Source: Protea cynaroides
Taxonomy: Eukaryota > Streptophyta > Magnoliopsida > Proteales > Proteaceae
Length of the DNA: 64,000 nt
Direction: 5' to 3'
NCBI GenBank assembly: GCA_028583415.1
Contig: CM053270.1
Span: 4,056,501-4,120,500, forward strand
This document shows, piece by piece, positions 10,839 through 22,368 of this stretch (position 1 is the stretch's first letter; each line of letters opens with the position of its first letter). The position numbers and the translations under genes are program-made. The notes under the pieces were generated by a model, which worked only from the letters and a program-made list of their open reading frames with translations, made no database searches and had not been told where the DNA came from.

Positions 10839-12067
10839 ATGGCTCAGTGCAGAGGTGCCGACAAACGCTCCTATGGTCTTGGCATGCACCGTCCACATCC
10901 CCCTATTCCACAGCTTGATGAGTGGTGGTTCCGTTCCGAGGTGGCGCAAGCCCGCTTCCCCTGGTTTGAGGAGAAGAACATCGAGTCAGGGTGATGGGAA
11001 AATCTAGAGCAGCTTCAGCGGTTTGATGTGCAAGCGGCTTTTGACAGACTTGGGTGGTTGCCTGTCATCACCTATACGGTGACTACCCGTCCCAACCTCG
11101 TAAAACACTTCTACGCGAACCTGGAGTTAGTGGGAGATGTCAATGATTTCAACCAATGCCGGGCACTCCGCCTAACCAGTTATGTTAAGGGCGTTCCCAT
11201 CTCTTTCGACACTCACCAGCTCGCCGACCTCCTGGGGATTCCCAATGACAGGGACTTGGTCTACTGTGCCCCTAAGATGAAGGGCTTTCTCACCGACGAT
11301 ATGCACCGAAGATTTTGGAGCAACTACTCAACCCTGGAGCACCCATGAAGGCTGTTAGTTTGAGGCCTGTGCCTTGGGTATACAGTCGCATCATCCAGCA
11401 CAACATTGTGCCTCAGAGCGGCCATTACAGTGAGTTGTCTCAGCTCACTCAGTACCTGACCTACTGCGTCTGCACTGGGGAGCGGATCTGTCTGCCCTAC
11501 AACATCATCAGGACCATGCATCAGGCTACTCTGCCTGGTCAGGCCAGCAACCTTCCGTACGGTCGACTCATTACCACTCTTCTGTGGCGATTATGAGTAG
11601 ACATGAGGGGTGAGATCGCTGTTGAGGATACTATGACTTTGGACATCGACTGGGATGCCATTCTGTGGATGCAGATGGATAACCTGTCGATCAGCGATGA
11701 GGACTTAGAGGCTCGTCCTCAGCCACTCAGGAGGGTAGCAGCCACGGCAGCAGCAACAGCAGTAGCCAATGCTGCTTATGCAGCAGAGGCAGAGGGTGAT
11801 GATGAGGGTGGCGATGATCAGATGGAGGATGTTCTAGCGCCAACACCACAGCCCACATATGCAGCGGGACCATCTCAGCCTCCTCCCAACACCATGATGG
11901 GTATGTTCACGGAGATCAGGGACGCTCAGTGTGAGATGAGCCGTGACTTGGGGCACTTGGCTCGCAGCCTCTGAGTCACTCAGGAGCAAGTGCACTGGCT
12001 CATGGTCGCCTATGAGCGGGATTATGATATTGTCGACCCTATTCCTCCTATGCCCCCAACCCCATGA
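10839..12067 (+). pseudogene. Antisense ORF of element B (plant transposon-domain-like)
   Basis: The start is the ATG at 10839, six bases after a splice-acceptor-like ttttttgcag. The product contains PQLDEWWFRSEVAQARFPWF, GWLPVITYTVTTRPNLVKHF, VKGVPISFDTHQLADLLGIP, RIIQHNIVPQSGHYSELSQL, then an Ala-rich acidic segment and a C-terminal coil ending PPTP. The pattern resembles the plant family named putative plant transposon protein (Pfam Transposase_32 type); this assignment is from memory. It lies opposite to the element's transcription, between primer site and gag. Damage: TGA at about 10992, a frameshift near 11300, a stop near 11595 and one near 11972. The first exon was removed when A inserted into the intron. 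Confidence 0.7.
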
Positions 12068-12109
12068 TAGAGTTCTTATTTTTCCTCTCTTCACAGTACA
12101 GTTTATATA

Positions 12110-12145
12110 ACAGGGTAACTGTCCGGCTTGTGGACCGTACCCTGT
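12110..12145. other. Conserved hairpin beside the primer site, element B
   Basis: Arms acagggta and taccctgt enclose a 20-base interior with a further gtcc/ggac pairing. A counterpart with the same arms is at 41635-41670 in element F, and decayed ones lie in A and E. It falls after the antisense ORF stop and in the leader of the sense RNA, so it could act in either transcript. Confidence 0.5.
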
Positions 12146-12379
12146 AGCACTTTTATCTTATCACTCTTTAATGTTTTAATAGAAGTTTATGGTTTTGCCT
12201 ATCTAGAGCATGTGTATTTATTAATTCCATATTTAATATAGTATGTTATGCTCTTCCTCATATAGTCTCAGGCATCAAACAAGTGCTTAAGGTGTGTTCT
12301 TATTAAGGCTTTTAAATTTTCCTATCTCAGTTCATCGACTCGGTTAAGTGCAATATAGTCTGTTGGACAGAGCCTAAGA

Positions 12380-12391
12380 GCTCTGATACCA
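12380..12391 (-). other. Primer binding site, element B
   Basis: Minus-strand TGGTATCAGAGC lies three bases from the LTR; initiator Met tRNA type. Confidence 0.92.
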
Positions 12392-12394
12392 AGT

Positions 12395-14734
12395 TGTCAC
12401 ACCCCAATTCCGGCTGAACCAGAAGTGTGAGTGAACCGTCACTGAACCAACGGCTCACACCAGGATCTCAATAAGACCGTGTCCACTCATACAAACCATG
12501 GCACATAACCACAATCAGAATAATAATAAATACAACATAAGTCTTTAATAAAATGAACTGAGTAATCTATTGATAAATTTAAATAAAATATTCAATTATT
12601 CACTTAACCAAAACTTAAATAATATCTTTACATCAACTTCATCCCAACTGAAAATAATTAAAATAAATAAAATCAAATAAAATCCTAAAGGTACACGCAG
12701 AAAGGGCATTCGCATGAAGCGTCATGCTCGTCCTCTCCTGCCTACACATCCAGAGCAGCCACGCCTCCATATGCTGGCGTGCTCATGTAGTCATCCACCG
12801 TGTAACCTAGATCAACATCTAAAAACATGTATATATACAAGGGTGAGCTCACAACTTAGCTCAGTAAGACAATCAGACAGTGTAACATTCATATGCATGA
12901 GTAACAATCATATTATATCATGGTCTGGTTTAAGTTTGCAATGTACTATAGAAAGGATTGGCGGCCACCGCACCTCTATACACGAGTGTGTGAAGCCACC
13001 CAGTAGATCACACCACCGCTGTCCCACATGCACCCACCATGGAATAGAGATAGAGCTAAGGTGTCCACCACCTCCCCTGATGCTCTACCCATACCAACAC
13101 GTAAGCCCCTATTGGCGAGGGCTTACAAACTGGGCTCGCAACTAACCAATCCTATATGTCATCACAGTAGGCCCTATCCCAGCACAGCTCCCTACGGCAT
13201 AGAGATAGAGCTAGAGTCTGGTGGCCAGGCCGGAGACCACAGTGCCACGTCCTCCCCCTGATGCCCTACCCGCACCAAGCATGCTAAGACAGAACAATAC
13301 GACAGATAGACCCTATCCCAACATAACTCGCCACGGCATAGAGATAGAGCTAGAGTCTGGTGACCAGGCCAGAGACTACAATACCACGTCCTCCCCCTGA
13401 TGCCCTACCCGCACCAGACATGCTAAGATAGAATACTACGAAAAGGTGCTAGTGTGAGGAATGATCCCAGACCCCAGGCCCTTCCCATTCCACACACCAA
13501 TGAAAACAATCACATGCCTAACAATCACATCCTAGCATAGCGAGTATGCATGAACAATAATAATAACTAAAAGTAAAGGATGACATGCGAGTATGTACAA
13601 ACATCAATCCACAGAATCATAGTTATTAACAACGATTTACTGTCCATTAGATTATTAGGGTTTAGGTCTGATTCCCTTACTTGACGCTCGTTTGATAGCT
13701 TGCTCCACGTCACAAGATCCAAACGTGCTATCACAAAGTCCTATACAATATTAGGGTTTAGTTAGAATAGATTTACGTTGGCCGAAAAACCAACAGATTA
13801 CAAAACTTCCCACAAGGCTGACCGGTCACACGTACTGATCGCAGCACTATGGGGAAACCTACGACCGGTATGGTCAGCCGGTCCCCACAGACCAGCCCCT
13901 AGAAGGTACTGGTGGCTGTACCGGTCGCACAGGGTGCAACCGGTATAGTCGACTGGTATGTCTCCGGAAGACCATACGTCCGGTTCTCGACTGCCGTCGA
14001 TCATCCCCTATTGATCCAAGGGTTTCTCCTACACATTCTAGGTCTGAACACTGAGTTAGAGTTGCTCCCAACTCCATTCAAGCCCTAGCTTTGACGGTCT
14101 CCTTCCTAGAACTCGAATCTAGGGTTTACCGACTAGATTAGGGTTTGTTGGCAAAATAGGGTTTATTGACAAAATAGGGTTTTAGATCAATACCTGCTTT
14201 GCATGGTATTGATCAAAGCAACCTAACCATACTAGAGTCATAATCCTAGAGTCATAATGTAAAAGAAAGTTTAAGCACTCACCGTCGACTAGCGCTAAAG
14301 TGTTGTTCGTCGAAATAGCAATATCGGCTCTTCCTAGCTTCTCTTCCTTCTTCAGCCTCTTTCTCCTTTTTAGGGTTTGTGAGGATCAATGGAAGGGATT
14401 CTAGGAGGTTTAGAGGGGTTTATATAGGCTAGGTTTAGGTTTAGGAAGCCTTCTAGGATTAGGAAAGTCCTAGAGTTTGGAATTTAGAAAGTAGGACCCA
14501 CAGAGATCCGGTTCCGGATCTTGATAGTCTGCTGACTATACCGGTCGATCGGTACCAATGCTAAGACCGGTACCATCAACTGGTATGACTAAATTCATAC
14601 CTAATTTGGTCCGTTTGGTCCGATTTCATACCTGGTTGTCATCCGCTCGTCCCGTCTGGCCCGGTGATGATTGGAAGACCTATTACGACATGAAATCAAG
14701 GTTTGGATCGGGTTAATAGAGTACGGGTCTTTTA
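12395..14734 (-). repeat. 5' LTR of element B
   Basis: It begins tgtcacacccc and ends gggtctttta, a mutated form of the usual end. It carries ACCGGT-type clusters (about 13815-13990 and 14535-14585), a TATATAAA box at 14419-14426, and three tagagatagagcta motifs (13044, 13200, 13336). The partner LTR is outside the window. Confidence 0.88.
12685..12855 (-). pseudogene. LTR-internal small ORF, element B copy
   Basis: The frame is 171 bases, the same length as in S1 and both F LTRs. It reads YTVDDYMSTPAYGG, then EDEHDASCECPFCVYL. One in-frame TAG replaces the Gln codon found in the F copies. No ATG start is evident upstream of VDD. Confidence 0.45.
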
Positions 14735-15225
14735 GTATTCTTCCTGCTATTGAAATAATACCACCCAGTGGAGATCTTTCCACTGGTTCTCTCATCGGGT
14801 TTCTTCTCTACATTAAGGCTATATACATGTCTGAATAAATCTACCGAAGGAATACGATTGAGATGTAAGAAGAAGAGAAAGAATGAGATAAGATGGCACC
14901 ATGAATTGGGATGTACTTGTCCTGGAGCAATCTTATAATACTTCAAAATGTGAAGAATCTCATTTGGAAGAGGCAAGTGAAATCTAGAAACAAGCATTTC
15001 TTGGTATATACAGATTTCATTCAAGTTAGGGGTACATGGAGCCTCATCACCTCTAGCTGCCCTGCATTTGTATTGATATGGAATGGAGTACTTGGATACA
15101 AGATCATCCACTTCTGCCTGCCTCATGGTGGAGTGGGTTCCGACGTAGAGGAATCGCATCTGTGAAGGTGGGGGTGGAACTCTGGTAGCGAAACTACTCC
15201 CTACATTATTACGAGAAGAAGACAT
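14735..15225 (-). pseudogene. Antisense gene copy 2 of element C, N-terminal part
   Basis: The start is the ATG at 15225 (MSSSRNNVGSSF). It is serine/proline-rich at the N-terminus, then PLPNEILHILKYYKIAPGQ, VHPNSWCHLISFFLFFLHLN and PSVDLFRHVYSLNVEKKP, followed by STGWYYFNSRK. These are hallmarks of the Transposase_28-type plant proteins. The C-terminus is cut at 14734 by the LTR of element B, which adds a few unrelated codons. It is homologous to 20138-20752, so element C carried two copies or belongs to a tandem pair. Confidence 0.65.
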
Positions 15226-15373
15226 TTTGAGTTAAGATAACATAACGAGGAACAAAGATACTTATTGATTCGTCATCGAAGAAGACGAACACTCAAGATC
15301 ACAAAAAGGTATGATAGTTGAAAAGCTATATTTCTTAAAGAGGAAACAATTCCAAAAGTTTTGGCTCAAGTGA

Positions 15374-15400
<27 letters not shown>
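15374..15400. repeat. (TA)n microsatellite
   Basis: An alternating at run of 27 bases lies between the two antisense gene copies. Nothing else is recognisable from 15226 to 15769. Confidence 0.9.
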
Positions 15401-15406
<6 letters not shown>

Positions 15407-15769
15407 TTTGAAAAGCAGTTCTATCCGGATTTCAAACTGTTGAAATCCGTAAGCAATCATTAAGAAAACCGTCACATCAACATCGATTGTCACACCGTTT
15501 TGAAAGAAAGCTAATTTACACGTGACACAACCTCGTTCATTCATGGGATTCTATCGCATTTAATTCCAAGGTTAGCATCCCCATGAAGTGTAGGGTTCAA
15601 CTTTTCAAATATTTCTTAAAAGAAATGTTCTTTCGGTTCTCAAAATTTATATGAACCATATGAGGAGAGCGAGAAGTTAAAGAAAAATGGCTATCAATTT
15701 ATTTGTACTGGTATAAGAAATTTATTGAGTAGTAAGTCATTTACAACATGGCTACAAGTCATTTACAAG

Positions 15770-16099
15770 GTCAGTTACAATTTCGTGAGCTAGAAGACCT
15801 AGTATTCTTTAGTGGTTTGAGTCGAGCCTTATATTCAGTGGATTGCTGATTCGATGCATCAAGCTCAGCAAGTAAGTCGTCTATAGTGCCAGCTTGTTCA
15901 GCAAATGATTTGGACTCTTCTATAAGCTTTTCCAGTTCCTCCACCAAAGCAGCTTTTTCAGCCTTTATGTTGGACAGTCAGAGCCTGAGGGACTCTATCA
16001 AAGGTGTGGAGTCTTCTTTCTTCCTAAGTTCATCGTTTTGTGTTTGCAATGCCTCTATATCAGCTAGAAGAATGGCTAAGGTGTCAACGATGTTTGGCT
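15770..16099 (-). pseudogene. Coiled-coil C-terminal part, antisense gene copy 1
   Basis: The minus-strand frame encodes leucine/glutamate heptads (for example EALQTQNDELRKKED and EKAALVEELEKLIEESK), interrupted by one TGA. It probably is the last exon of the gene whose earlier parts lie at 16461-20752. The interval 16100-16460 contains no clear coding. Confidence 0.45.
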
Positions 16100-16460
16100 A
16101 GGATTCTCTAAATTCTGCTACTCTGGCTAATTTGCATATTTCAGTAAAGGGAATGAATTTCCCTCATATCTTGTAAACTCTTCCAAGATCATAATTCTTA
16201 AAAAGGAATGCCATCTTTATGTAGAGACACGAGTAAATATGACTCAGCTAAGGAAATGAAGAAGTTGATGCATAAATTGAGAGAGGTACAGCAAAACGCT
16301 TATATTAATAATGTTTGAAGGTCCAATACAAGAAGGTTGTGATGAAAAAGGAAAAAATGGAAAATTTCATCCCAGTCATTTAATAATTTCATCGTACTTC
16401 ATCTAAGGCGGAAGACTCCTCGCTGCCTTACAACTCAGTTTCTACTCCAGTTATTGTGCC

Positions 16461-17237
16461 TTAATTGTCGGGGGAGACATTTTCTTCACCATCAGAATCT
16501 GGAGAAGTAGGGGCATTAAGATCAACAATGTAACTTGAGAAGTCAAAATCCGGATTCTTTTTTCGTACAAAGTCGCGCAGGTCGTGCAAGGCTTGCTTGC
16601 TCGCAATAGATCCCAAATCTTGCCTTAAAGGTTTGAACTGGTTTGAGCTATAGATCAAATCGTATAACTCGCCAGAGCCCCTATATTTAGTCACTGCATC
16701 ATCAATCTTACTAGGGATGCTCTTTTCAGTCTCTTTGAGTTTGACCTTTAGAATAGTTTTCTCTCTTTTTAGTTCTTTAACTTCATTAGCAGCTCTATCA
16801 GCCCGCTCCTTCTCCCTAATAGCCATCTCTCTCTCCTTGTTAGCCTTACCTCTTTCCTCATCTACCTTATTTCTTTCAGCAACCACATTTTCTTTCTCTT
16901 TGACGAGAGAGATTTTGGTGGCCCTCAAGTTTTGAGCCATCGTTTCGCACTTTTGGAGCTCGTCAAGTCACTCAACAACCAAAATCTTGACCATATTAAC
17001 TATCCAGACTAAGGGATTAGGAGGTTGAAAGAAATATAGGCTAGTCAGCAAGTCGACAACTGAGAAAGAACCTATCATGGGGGAAGAATTATTCTTACAT
17101 TCTTCGAGGAGAGGAAGACTGCATCATCCTACTCCTTAAAGGTGCCAGAACCCTCTTGAGCTGTTAAGTCAATGTGAGGAGGTTGAAAATCAGTTCCCTC
17201 AGACCCTGTTGTAATTACAACCCAAAGAGATGCTCGT
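16461..17237 (-). pseudogene. Coiled-coil region of antisense gene copy 1, left of solo LTR S1
   Basis: From 16940 the frame gives a strongly charged coil (VAERNKVDEERGKANKERE, ADRAANEVKELKREKTILK) and an acidic end (APTSPDSDGEENVSPDN) with a stop at about 16461. Bases 17100-17237 read ASLWVVITTGSEG and DFQPPHIDLTAQEGSG in one frame, continuous across the LTR with codons right of 19405. It resembles the C-terminal halves of plant Transposase_28-type proteins. Confidence 0.55.
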
Positions 17238-19405
17238 TGTCACACCCCAATTCTGACTGAACTAGAAGTGTGAGTGAACCGTCACTAAACCAACGGTTCA
17301 CACCAGGATCTCAATAAGACCGTGTCCACTAACACAAACCATTGCACATAACCATAATCAGTATACGATTAAATACAATGGAAGCCTTAATAATAATGAA
17401 CTAAGTACTTCTATTGATAAATAAATAAATTATCCAATTATTCAAAATAAAAAAACGTAAATAAATAGCTTTACATCGTTTATAAAATTCAACTAAAATA
17501 AAATAATTAAATCATCCATATCCTAGAGGTACATGCAGAAAGGGCACTCGCATGAAGCGTCATGTTCGTCCTCCCCTTCTTGCACTTCCAAGGCAACAAC
17601 GCCTCCATACACTGGAGCATCCATGTAGTCCTCGACAGTGTAACCTGCATCAACATCTAAAAACATGTATATATACAAGGGTGAGCTCACAACTTAGCTC
17701 AGTAAGAAAATCAGACAATGCAACAAACAACATGCATGAGTAACATTCACATTATGGTCTGATTTTAAGTTTGCAATGTGCTATAAAAAGGATTGGCGGC
17801 CACCGCATCTCTATACACGAGTGTGTGAATCCGCTCAATGGATCAAACACCACTGTCATCCCACATGCACCCACCATGGAATAGAGATAGAGCTAAAGTG
17901 TCTGGATCACACACCACCAACACTTCCCCTGATGCCCTACCGATAACAATACGTAAACCCCTATTGGCGAGGGCTTGTAAAATGGGCTCGCATCTAACCA
18001 ATCCTATATGTCAACACAGTAGGTCCTATCCCAGCACAGCTCCCTATGCATAGAGATAGGGCTCGAGTCTAGTGGCTAGGCCAGAGACCACAATGGCACT
18101 CCCTGACACCCTATCCGTACCAAGCATGCTAAGACAGAAGCGATACGCAAAGGTTCCAGTGTGAGAAGTGATCCAAGACCCCAGGCCCTTCCCATTCTAC
18201 ACATCAACGAAAACAATCTCATGCCTAACACACAACCTAGCATAGCGAGTATGCATGAATAATATAATAACTGAAAGTAAAGATGACATGTGAGTATGCA
18301 CAAACACCATTCCACAGAATCATAATTATTAACAATGTTTTACTGTTACTAAGTTTTTAGGGCTTAGGTCCGATTCCCTTACCTGACGCTTGATTGCTAG
18401 CTTGCTCCGCGTCACAGAATCTAAATTTGCTATCACAAGGTCCTACACGATGTTAGGGTTGAATTAGAATTAGTTTCTTAGGGTTTACGTTGGTCAGAAA
18501 ACCAACTGGATCAAAATATACCCCTCACAGTGCATACCGGTCGCAGGTACCAGTCGCTGCATTATAGGGAAAGGTGCGACCGGTATGGTCGACTGGTCCC
18601 CCATAGACCAGCTCCCTAGAGGTACCGGGTCGCAGTACCGGTCGCATATGGTGTGACCGGTATGCCTCCGAAAGACCACCAATCTTGGTGTTCGTCTTTC
18701 GTCGGTCACCCATTATTGGTTCTAGAGTTTCTCCTATGCATTTTAGGCCTGAGCAATGAGTTAAAGTTGTTTCATGTTCCATTCAAGTCCTAGTTTCGAT
18801 GATCCTTAGCCTAGAATGCGAATCTAGGGTTTATTGATTGTATTAAGGCTTGACAGCAATTTAAGGATTTTAGATCAATACTTCGCCTTGCATGGTATTG
18901 ATCAATTCATGATTAATCATCTATAATGCTTAACTTAGAGAGAAGTTCAAGCACTTACCGTTAGTTCGCAACTATGGTGTTCTTCATCCAACGGCGGCTC
19001 CTCTCCCACCTTTCTTAGCTCCTTCTTCTTCTTCGATCTCTTTCTCCTCTCTAGGGTTTGTGAGAAACAATCAAAGAGCTCTAAGGAGGTTTAAGGGTCC
19101 TTAAATAGACTAGGTTGGGGTTTAGGAAGTTTCCCTATGTTAGGAAAGTCCCTAGGCTAGAGATTTGGCAAGCGGGACCCAGAGAGATCTGTTTTCGGAT
19201 CTAACTAGTCTGCCCGCGCAGACATACCGGTCGACCGGTACCATAGACCAGTACCATGAGATCGGTATAAAATTTACCTCTGTTTAAGGTCCATTTTCGT
19301 ACCTGATTGTCAACCGCTTGTCCCGTTTGGTTCGGTGATGATTCGAAGACCTGTTACAACATGAATTAAAGGTTTAGATTGGGTTCATGGAGTGCGGGTC
19401 TTACA
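17238..19405 (-). repeat. Solo LTR S1 (chromovirus family of B and F)
   Basis: It begins tgtcacacccc and ends gggtcttaca with no internal region, so it is a product of LTR-LTR recombination. Flanks are ctcgt and ctcag, a decayed 5-base duplication. It contains ACCGGT clusters (about 18535-18665 and 19225-19265). It splits the coding sequence of element C's antisense gene. Confidence 0.88.
17523..17693 (-). CDS. LTR-internal small ORF, S1 copy (intact)
   Basis: A 171-base open frame reads YTVEDYMDAPVYGG and EDEHDASCECPFCMYL. Relative to the F copies it has two single-base length changes that cancel, upstream of LDVD, so the frame is kept. This is one of the better arguments that the ORF is or was under constraint. 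Confidence 0.45.
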   Translation of the reverse strand, partial: VVSSPLYIYMFLDVDAGYTVEDYMDAPVYGGVVALEVQEGEDEHDASCECPFCMYL

Positions 19406-19631
19406 CTCAGACTCTTCCACCTCAAAATTCTTCGCTCCTTCTCTAGCAGACGAAGTTTTTTCATAAAGGGCTAGAGAAGCAGATCGAAGGGGGGAACCAA
19501 TGACAATACCCTTGTTTAAAGATACATTTGGGGTAGTCTTTGCTTTTTGGAAGTCCCAACATCAGCAATTGCTTTGCCCTCACGCTTGACACTCTTGAAA
19601 TCTTTCTTGAAATCAAACTTGGGCTTTCCCA
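19406..19631 (-). pseudogene. Middle exon of antisense gene copy 1
   Basis: It starts after a predicted acceptor (ATGCAG at 19632-19637) and reads GKPKFDFKKDFKSVKREGK, lysine-rich, followed by a frame break near 19525. Near the LTR it continues as SSAREGAKNFEVEESE. Identity is inferred from position and splice signals. Confidence 0.45.
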
Positions 19632-19720
19632 CTGCATCAGTCCATAAGAAAAAAGTAAGTTAACAATGCAAATGAGTTACAGCACAAACATGAGAAATAG
19701 TGAAGGCCTAAGCGACTTAC
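19632..19720 (-). other. Candidate intron in antisense gene copy 1
   Basis: On the minus strand the donor is CTG/GTAAGT and the acceptor CTGATGCAG, 89 nt apart, between two coding stretches. Size and signals are typical for a plant intron. Confidence 0.5.
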
Positions 19721-20752
19721 CAGAACTAGTCTCCTTATAATGATCACCCTCATCAGTCTGAGCGATTTTTGAAGAGGACCTGGCTGTAAGTCTCGCAGAA
19801 GGGCATGAGAAAGCTATGCTTAAAGGAAGGAGATCAAAATTTTCAACCCTAGCTTCTGCAGGCTCATCATAGACATCATGATCACCAATAAGCCCACGTC
19901 CATGGAAGAACATGAAGTCATAGGTCACTAATTGACAGTGGGGTATCCCTATACCCGGTGACCTAATGGTAGAGGTAAGTAACTTATGCTCAGATGAAGA
20001 CAAATGGGGGAATCTATTGAATCCTTTAATGGAAATTCCAAATGTTTGACATTGGCAGAGGAGCATTGTCACATAGACTGACGAAGAAGAAATACTTCTT
20101 CCAATTATGAATTGAAGATCTCTTGGAAGTTAAGATTTCAGGAGCAGTCTTCCTCTTGTTGAAATGGTACCACCCTGTTGGTGCTTTTCACACCAAGGTT
20201 GTCTGTAGGTTCATTATCAACTTTTAATCTGAACATCCTTCTGAATAGATTCACTGTGGGTTCTTTTTCCCGATGTTTGAAGTACACCCAAAATGTTGCC
20301 AGTTGACAACATGAGTTAGGGAGCATTTGAGCTGGGGCAACTCAATAGAAGTTAAGGATGCAAACTATTTCTATTATAATAGGGAAACAGAATCCACATA
20401 CAAACATTTCTTCATAAACGCAAACCACAGTGTGGCTAGGGTTACAAGGTGATTCATTCCTCTTGGGAAGGCGAAGAATATAGTGGCCTAGAATGGAATA
20501 CTTCTTCTTCAAAGAATCCAACATTTCCTGTGTCATATCAAAATGACTAGTAGCATAGGCATATTGTTGTGGAGATGGAGCAGCAAGTGCAACAGCAGTT
20601 GAGCTACTTCCAACTATTGCACTTGACTTTGGAAGTTTGGGTTGTCTCTCAACTTTCCTCAAAATTGTTATTGTAGGCACCCCTATAATCCCTTCGTGCC
20701 TTTCTTCATCATCAGAAGAAGAGGAACTATGCAAAAACATTGCAAAAATCAA
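19721..20752 (-). pseudogene. N-terminal part of antisense gene copy 1, element C
   Basis: The reading starts near 20752. A serine-rich stretch (SSSSSDDEERHEG) leads to PQQYAYATSHFDMTQEML, then a decayed version of the core seen in copy 2 (VCVYEEMFVCGF, TVNLFRRMFRLKVDNEP). A stop at about 20340 and a frameshift near 20170-20200 follow. In the shifted frame a hallmark SIHNWKKYFFFV is visible at about 20090. Then the frame reaches the exon end at 19721. It is clearly non-functional. Confidence 0.6.
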
Positions 20753-21373
20753 AGGAGAAAAGAAAGGAGACTTACTGATTCTTCCTCAGAAAGTCGAGAA
20801 TGACAGCTATTGAGATTGCTTTGAATCAACTCTGTATGTAGAAGGTTTAGGGAATTGTTGATCAATGAGCAATACTAGGTCCTTATCTAATGGCATTGAA
20901 GGATGTGACCCTTCCATTCGAAGCCCAAAACTAATCATGAATGGCCTTCAGATCAATTTAATGAAAAGATACCTTTCCCAGCTCCATGATTGAAGAAGAT
21001 TTGAGAAGGAAATAAGTTGTCAGCATGGAAAAGGGGCAATGCCTGGTTACCAGGGATGCCTTGATTCTAGAAGCATCACCATGCTACATGTGGTAGCCCC
21101 CTAGAGTGCAGCAAGTTCCAATGGAGTGTATTAAAGCTGTGCAAACCACGAAATCTAGGATTCGAATCGCGGATTACATTTAAAAAGACAACCGTTGTTA
21201 TGATTCAAGATATGCGGAACAGCTGTATACCACTTCGTCTAAGCCTCAAATGCATATGCGACAAATTCTAAAAACGAGCCACGAATCACCTGCAGTTCAT
21301 TCAAAGTAACGACCTACCAAATAAGTCATCCAAGTCTCAGCATTAAAATTGTTTTCCCACCCTTGTCTGTCTG
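20753..21373. other. Non-coding stretch between antisense gene and polypurine tract
   Basis: I see no gene. By position it should include the promoter of the minus-strand gene. Confidence 0.4.
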
Positions 21374-21390
21374 GAAAAGCAAGGGGTAGC
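21374..21390 (+). other. Polypurine tract of element C
   Basis: The run ggaaaagcaaggggtag followed by c lies directly before tgttattaca, as expected upstream of a 3' LTR on the plus strand. Confidence 0.5.
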
Positions 21391-22096
21391 TGTTATTACA
21401 ATATTTTGCCTTCCAATGATACGACGACGTGTGGCTTAATCCATAGACGACACACGGTCTAATCCAGAGGCGACACAGATAGTCACTCAGAGTATCTCAA
21501 TCATTGACACATGTGTAACACGTGTCACAGCTACATGCATCGAGCAGTTCCATACGTGTAGAGGAGCACTTCCCACTCAATTACCACTACCTACAATAGC
21601 ACATCATGTGCAACTGACCATGATGGTCACATTCATATCTCATTCTACCGTTGGATCCTTATCCAATGGTAGAAGACCAAAATAATGGTTTATGCAACTA
21701 CCCGCACCATTGCACTACTACAAACAACTCTGATCAGCTGTCCAGAGGTCTATAGAAGCACCAAAGCACACAGAGCAAGGTAAGTTGAATTCTTGGTAAC
21801 CTTTCCATTACTAGACTCAAACCTTACCCCTTATTCTAAGGAGTGTCTCTCTGTTAGACACTTCATTCTGCTTGGTCTGAGAACTGACTTAAGCATCGGA
21901 GTGGCCCCTGAACTACCCAGTCCACCTCTCTATGCTTTCTTTCTGTTATTTCAGGTCCCTCTTGGCAGGTCACTTATAATAGAGAATAACTCATTCATCA
22001 TTGTGGTCCACTTTGTTAGTGCTATGTATCTTGCTTAAGTTGTGAAGGACTCTACCGACGTGGCATCCAAATCATACTATCTAGTTTTCAGCATCA
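21391..22096 (+). repeat. LTR-like sequence (3' LTR of element C)
   Basis: It starts TGTT. Near 21887 it contains ctgacttaagcatcggagtg, a signature seen in the R/U5 part of many plant gypsy LTRs. Upstream are direct copies of a gacgacacacgg-like word and an acacgtgt palindrome. The right end (tca at about 22096) is a guess. Bases 22097-22358 show nothing recognisable. Confidence 0.45.
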
Positions 22097-22358
22097 ATAG
22101 TGGCAAGCTTTTGATCCAATGGTGATAACCTACGATGATGCACACACCCAATTTGTTAACCCGTTTCAGCTTATCAAATGGCTAATTTGAATATGAACCG
22201 TCGAACATTGGAGTCTGATTTTGTAGGCATTTCAAAGGGACTCCTGTTCTTGTTAGACATTTTAGAGGGATTCTGTGTAACAAATTTAATCTTTGACTTC
22301 TGCCATTACCATTCAAGTTAGAGAATAAAAGTATCAGAAAGTAACAAAATGTTAGTCT

Positions 22359-22368
22359 AACTTGCTTG
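22359..22368. repeat. Target-site duplication of the LINE, left copy
   Basis: The bases aacttgcttg are repeated at 23091-23100 directly after the poly-A, the layout left by target-primed insertion. Confidence 0.8.

Larger units (their letters stand above)
10712..14734 (-). mobile_element. Element B: 5' part of a deleted gypsy chromovirus
   Basis: It runs from the insertion site of A through the antisense ORF (plus strand), hairpin, primer site and 5' LTR. The 3' side is represented only by the 131-256 scrap; gag and pol are deleted and the 3' LTR is outside the window. The LTR and antisense ORF most resemble those of element F. Its right LTR end reads ttta instead of taca and is followed by coding sequence of element C, so B inserted into C. 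Confidence 0.8.
14735..22096 (+). mobile_element. Element C: Tat/LARD-like LTR element with antisense genes
   Basis: A plus-strand polypurine tract (21374-21390) followed by an LTR-like sequence starting tgttattaca marks a 3' end in plus orientation. To its left, all recognisable coding is on the minus strand and resembles the Pfam group called putative gypsy type transposon (Transposase_28). No gag-pol was found. Antisense extra ORFs near the 3' LTR are known for Tat-lineage elements such as Grande. The left end lies beyond or under element B. Boundaries are approximate. Confidence 0.5.
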
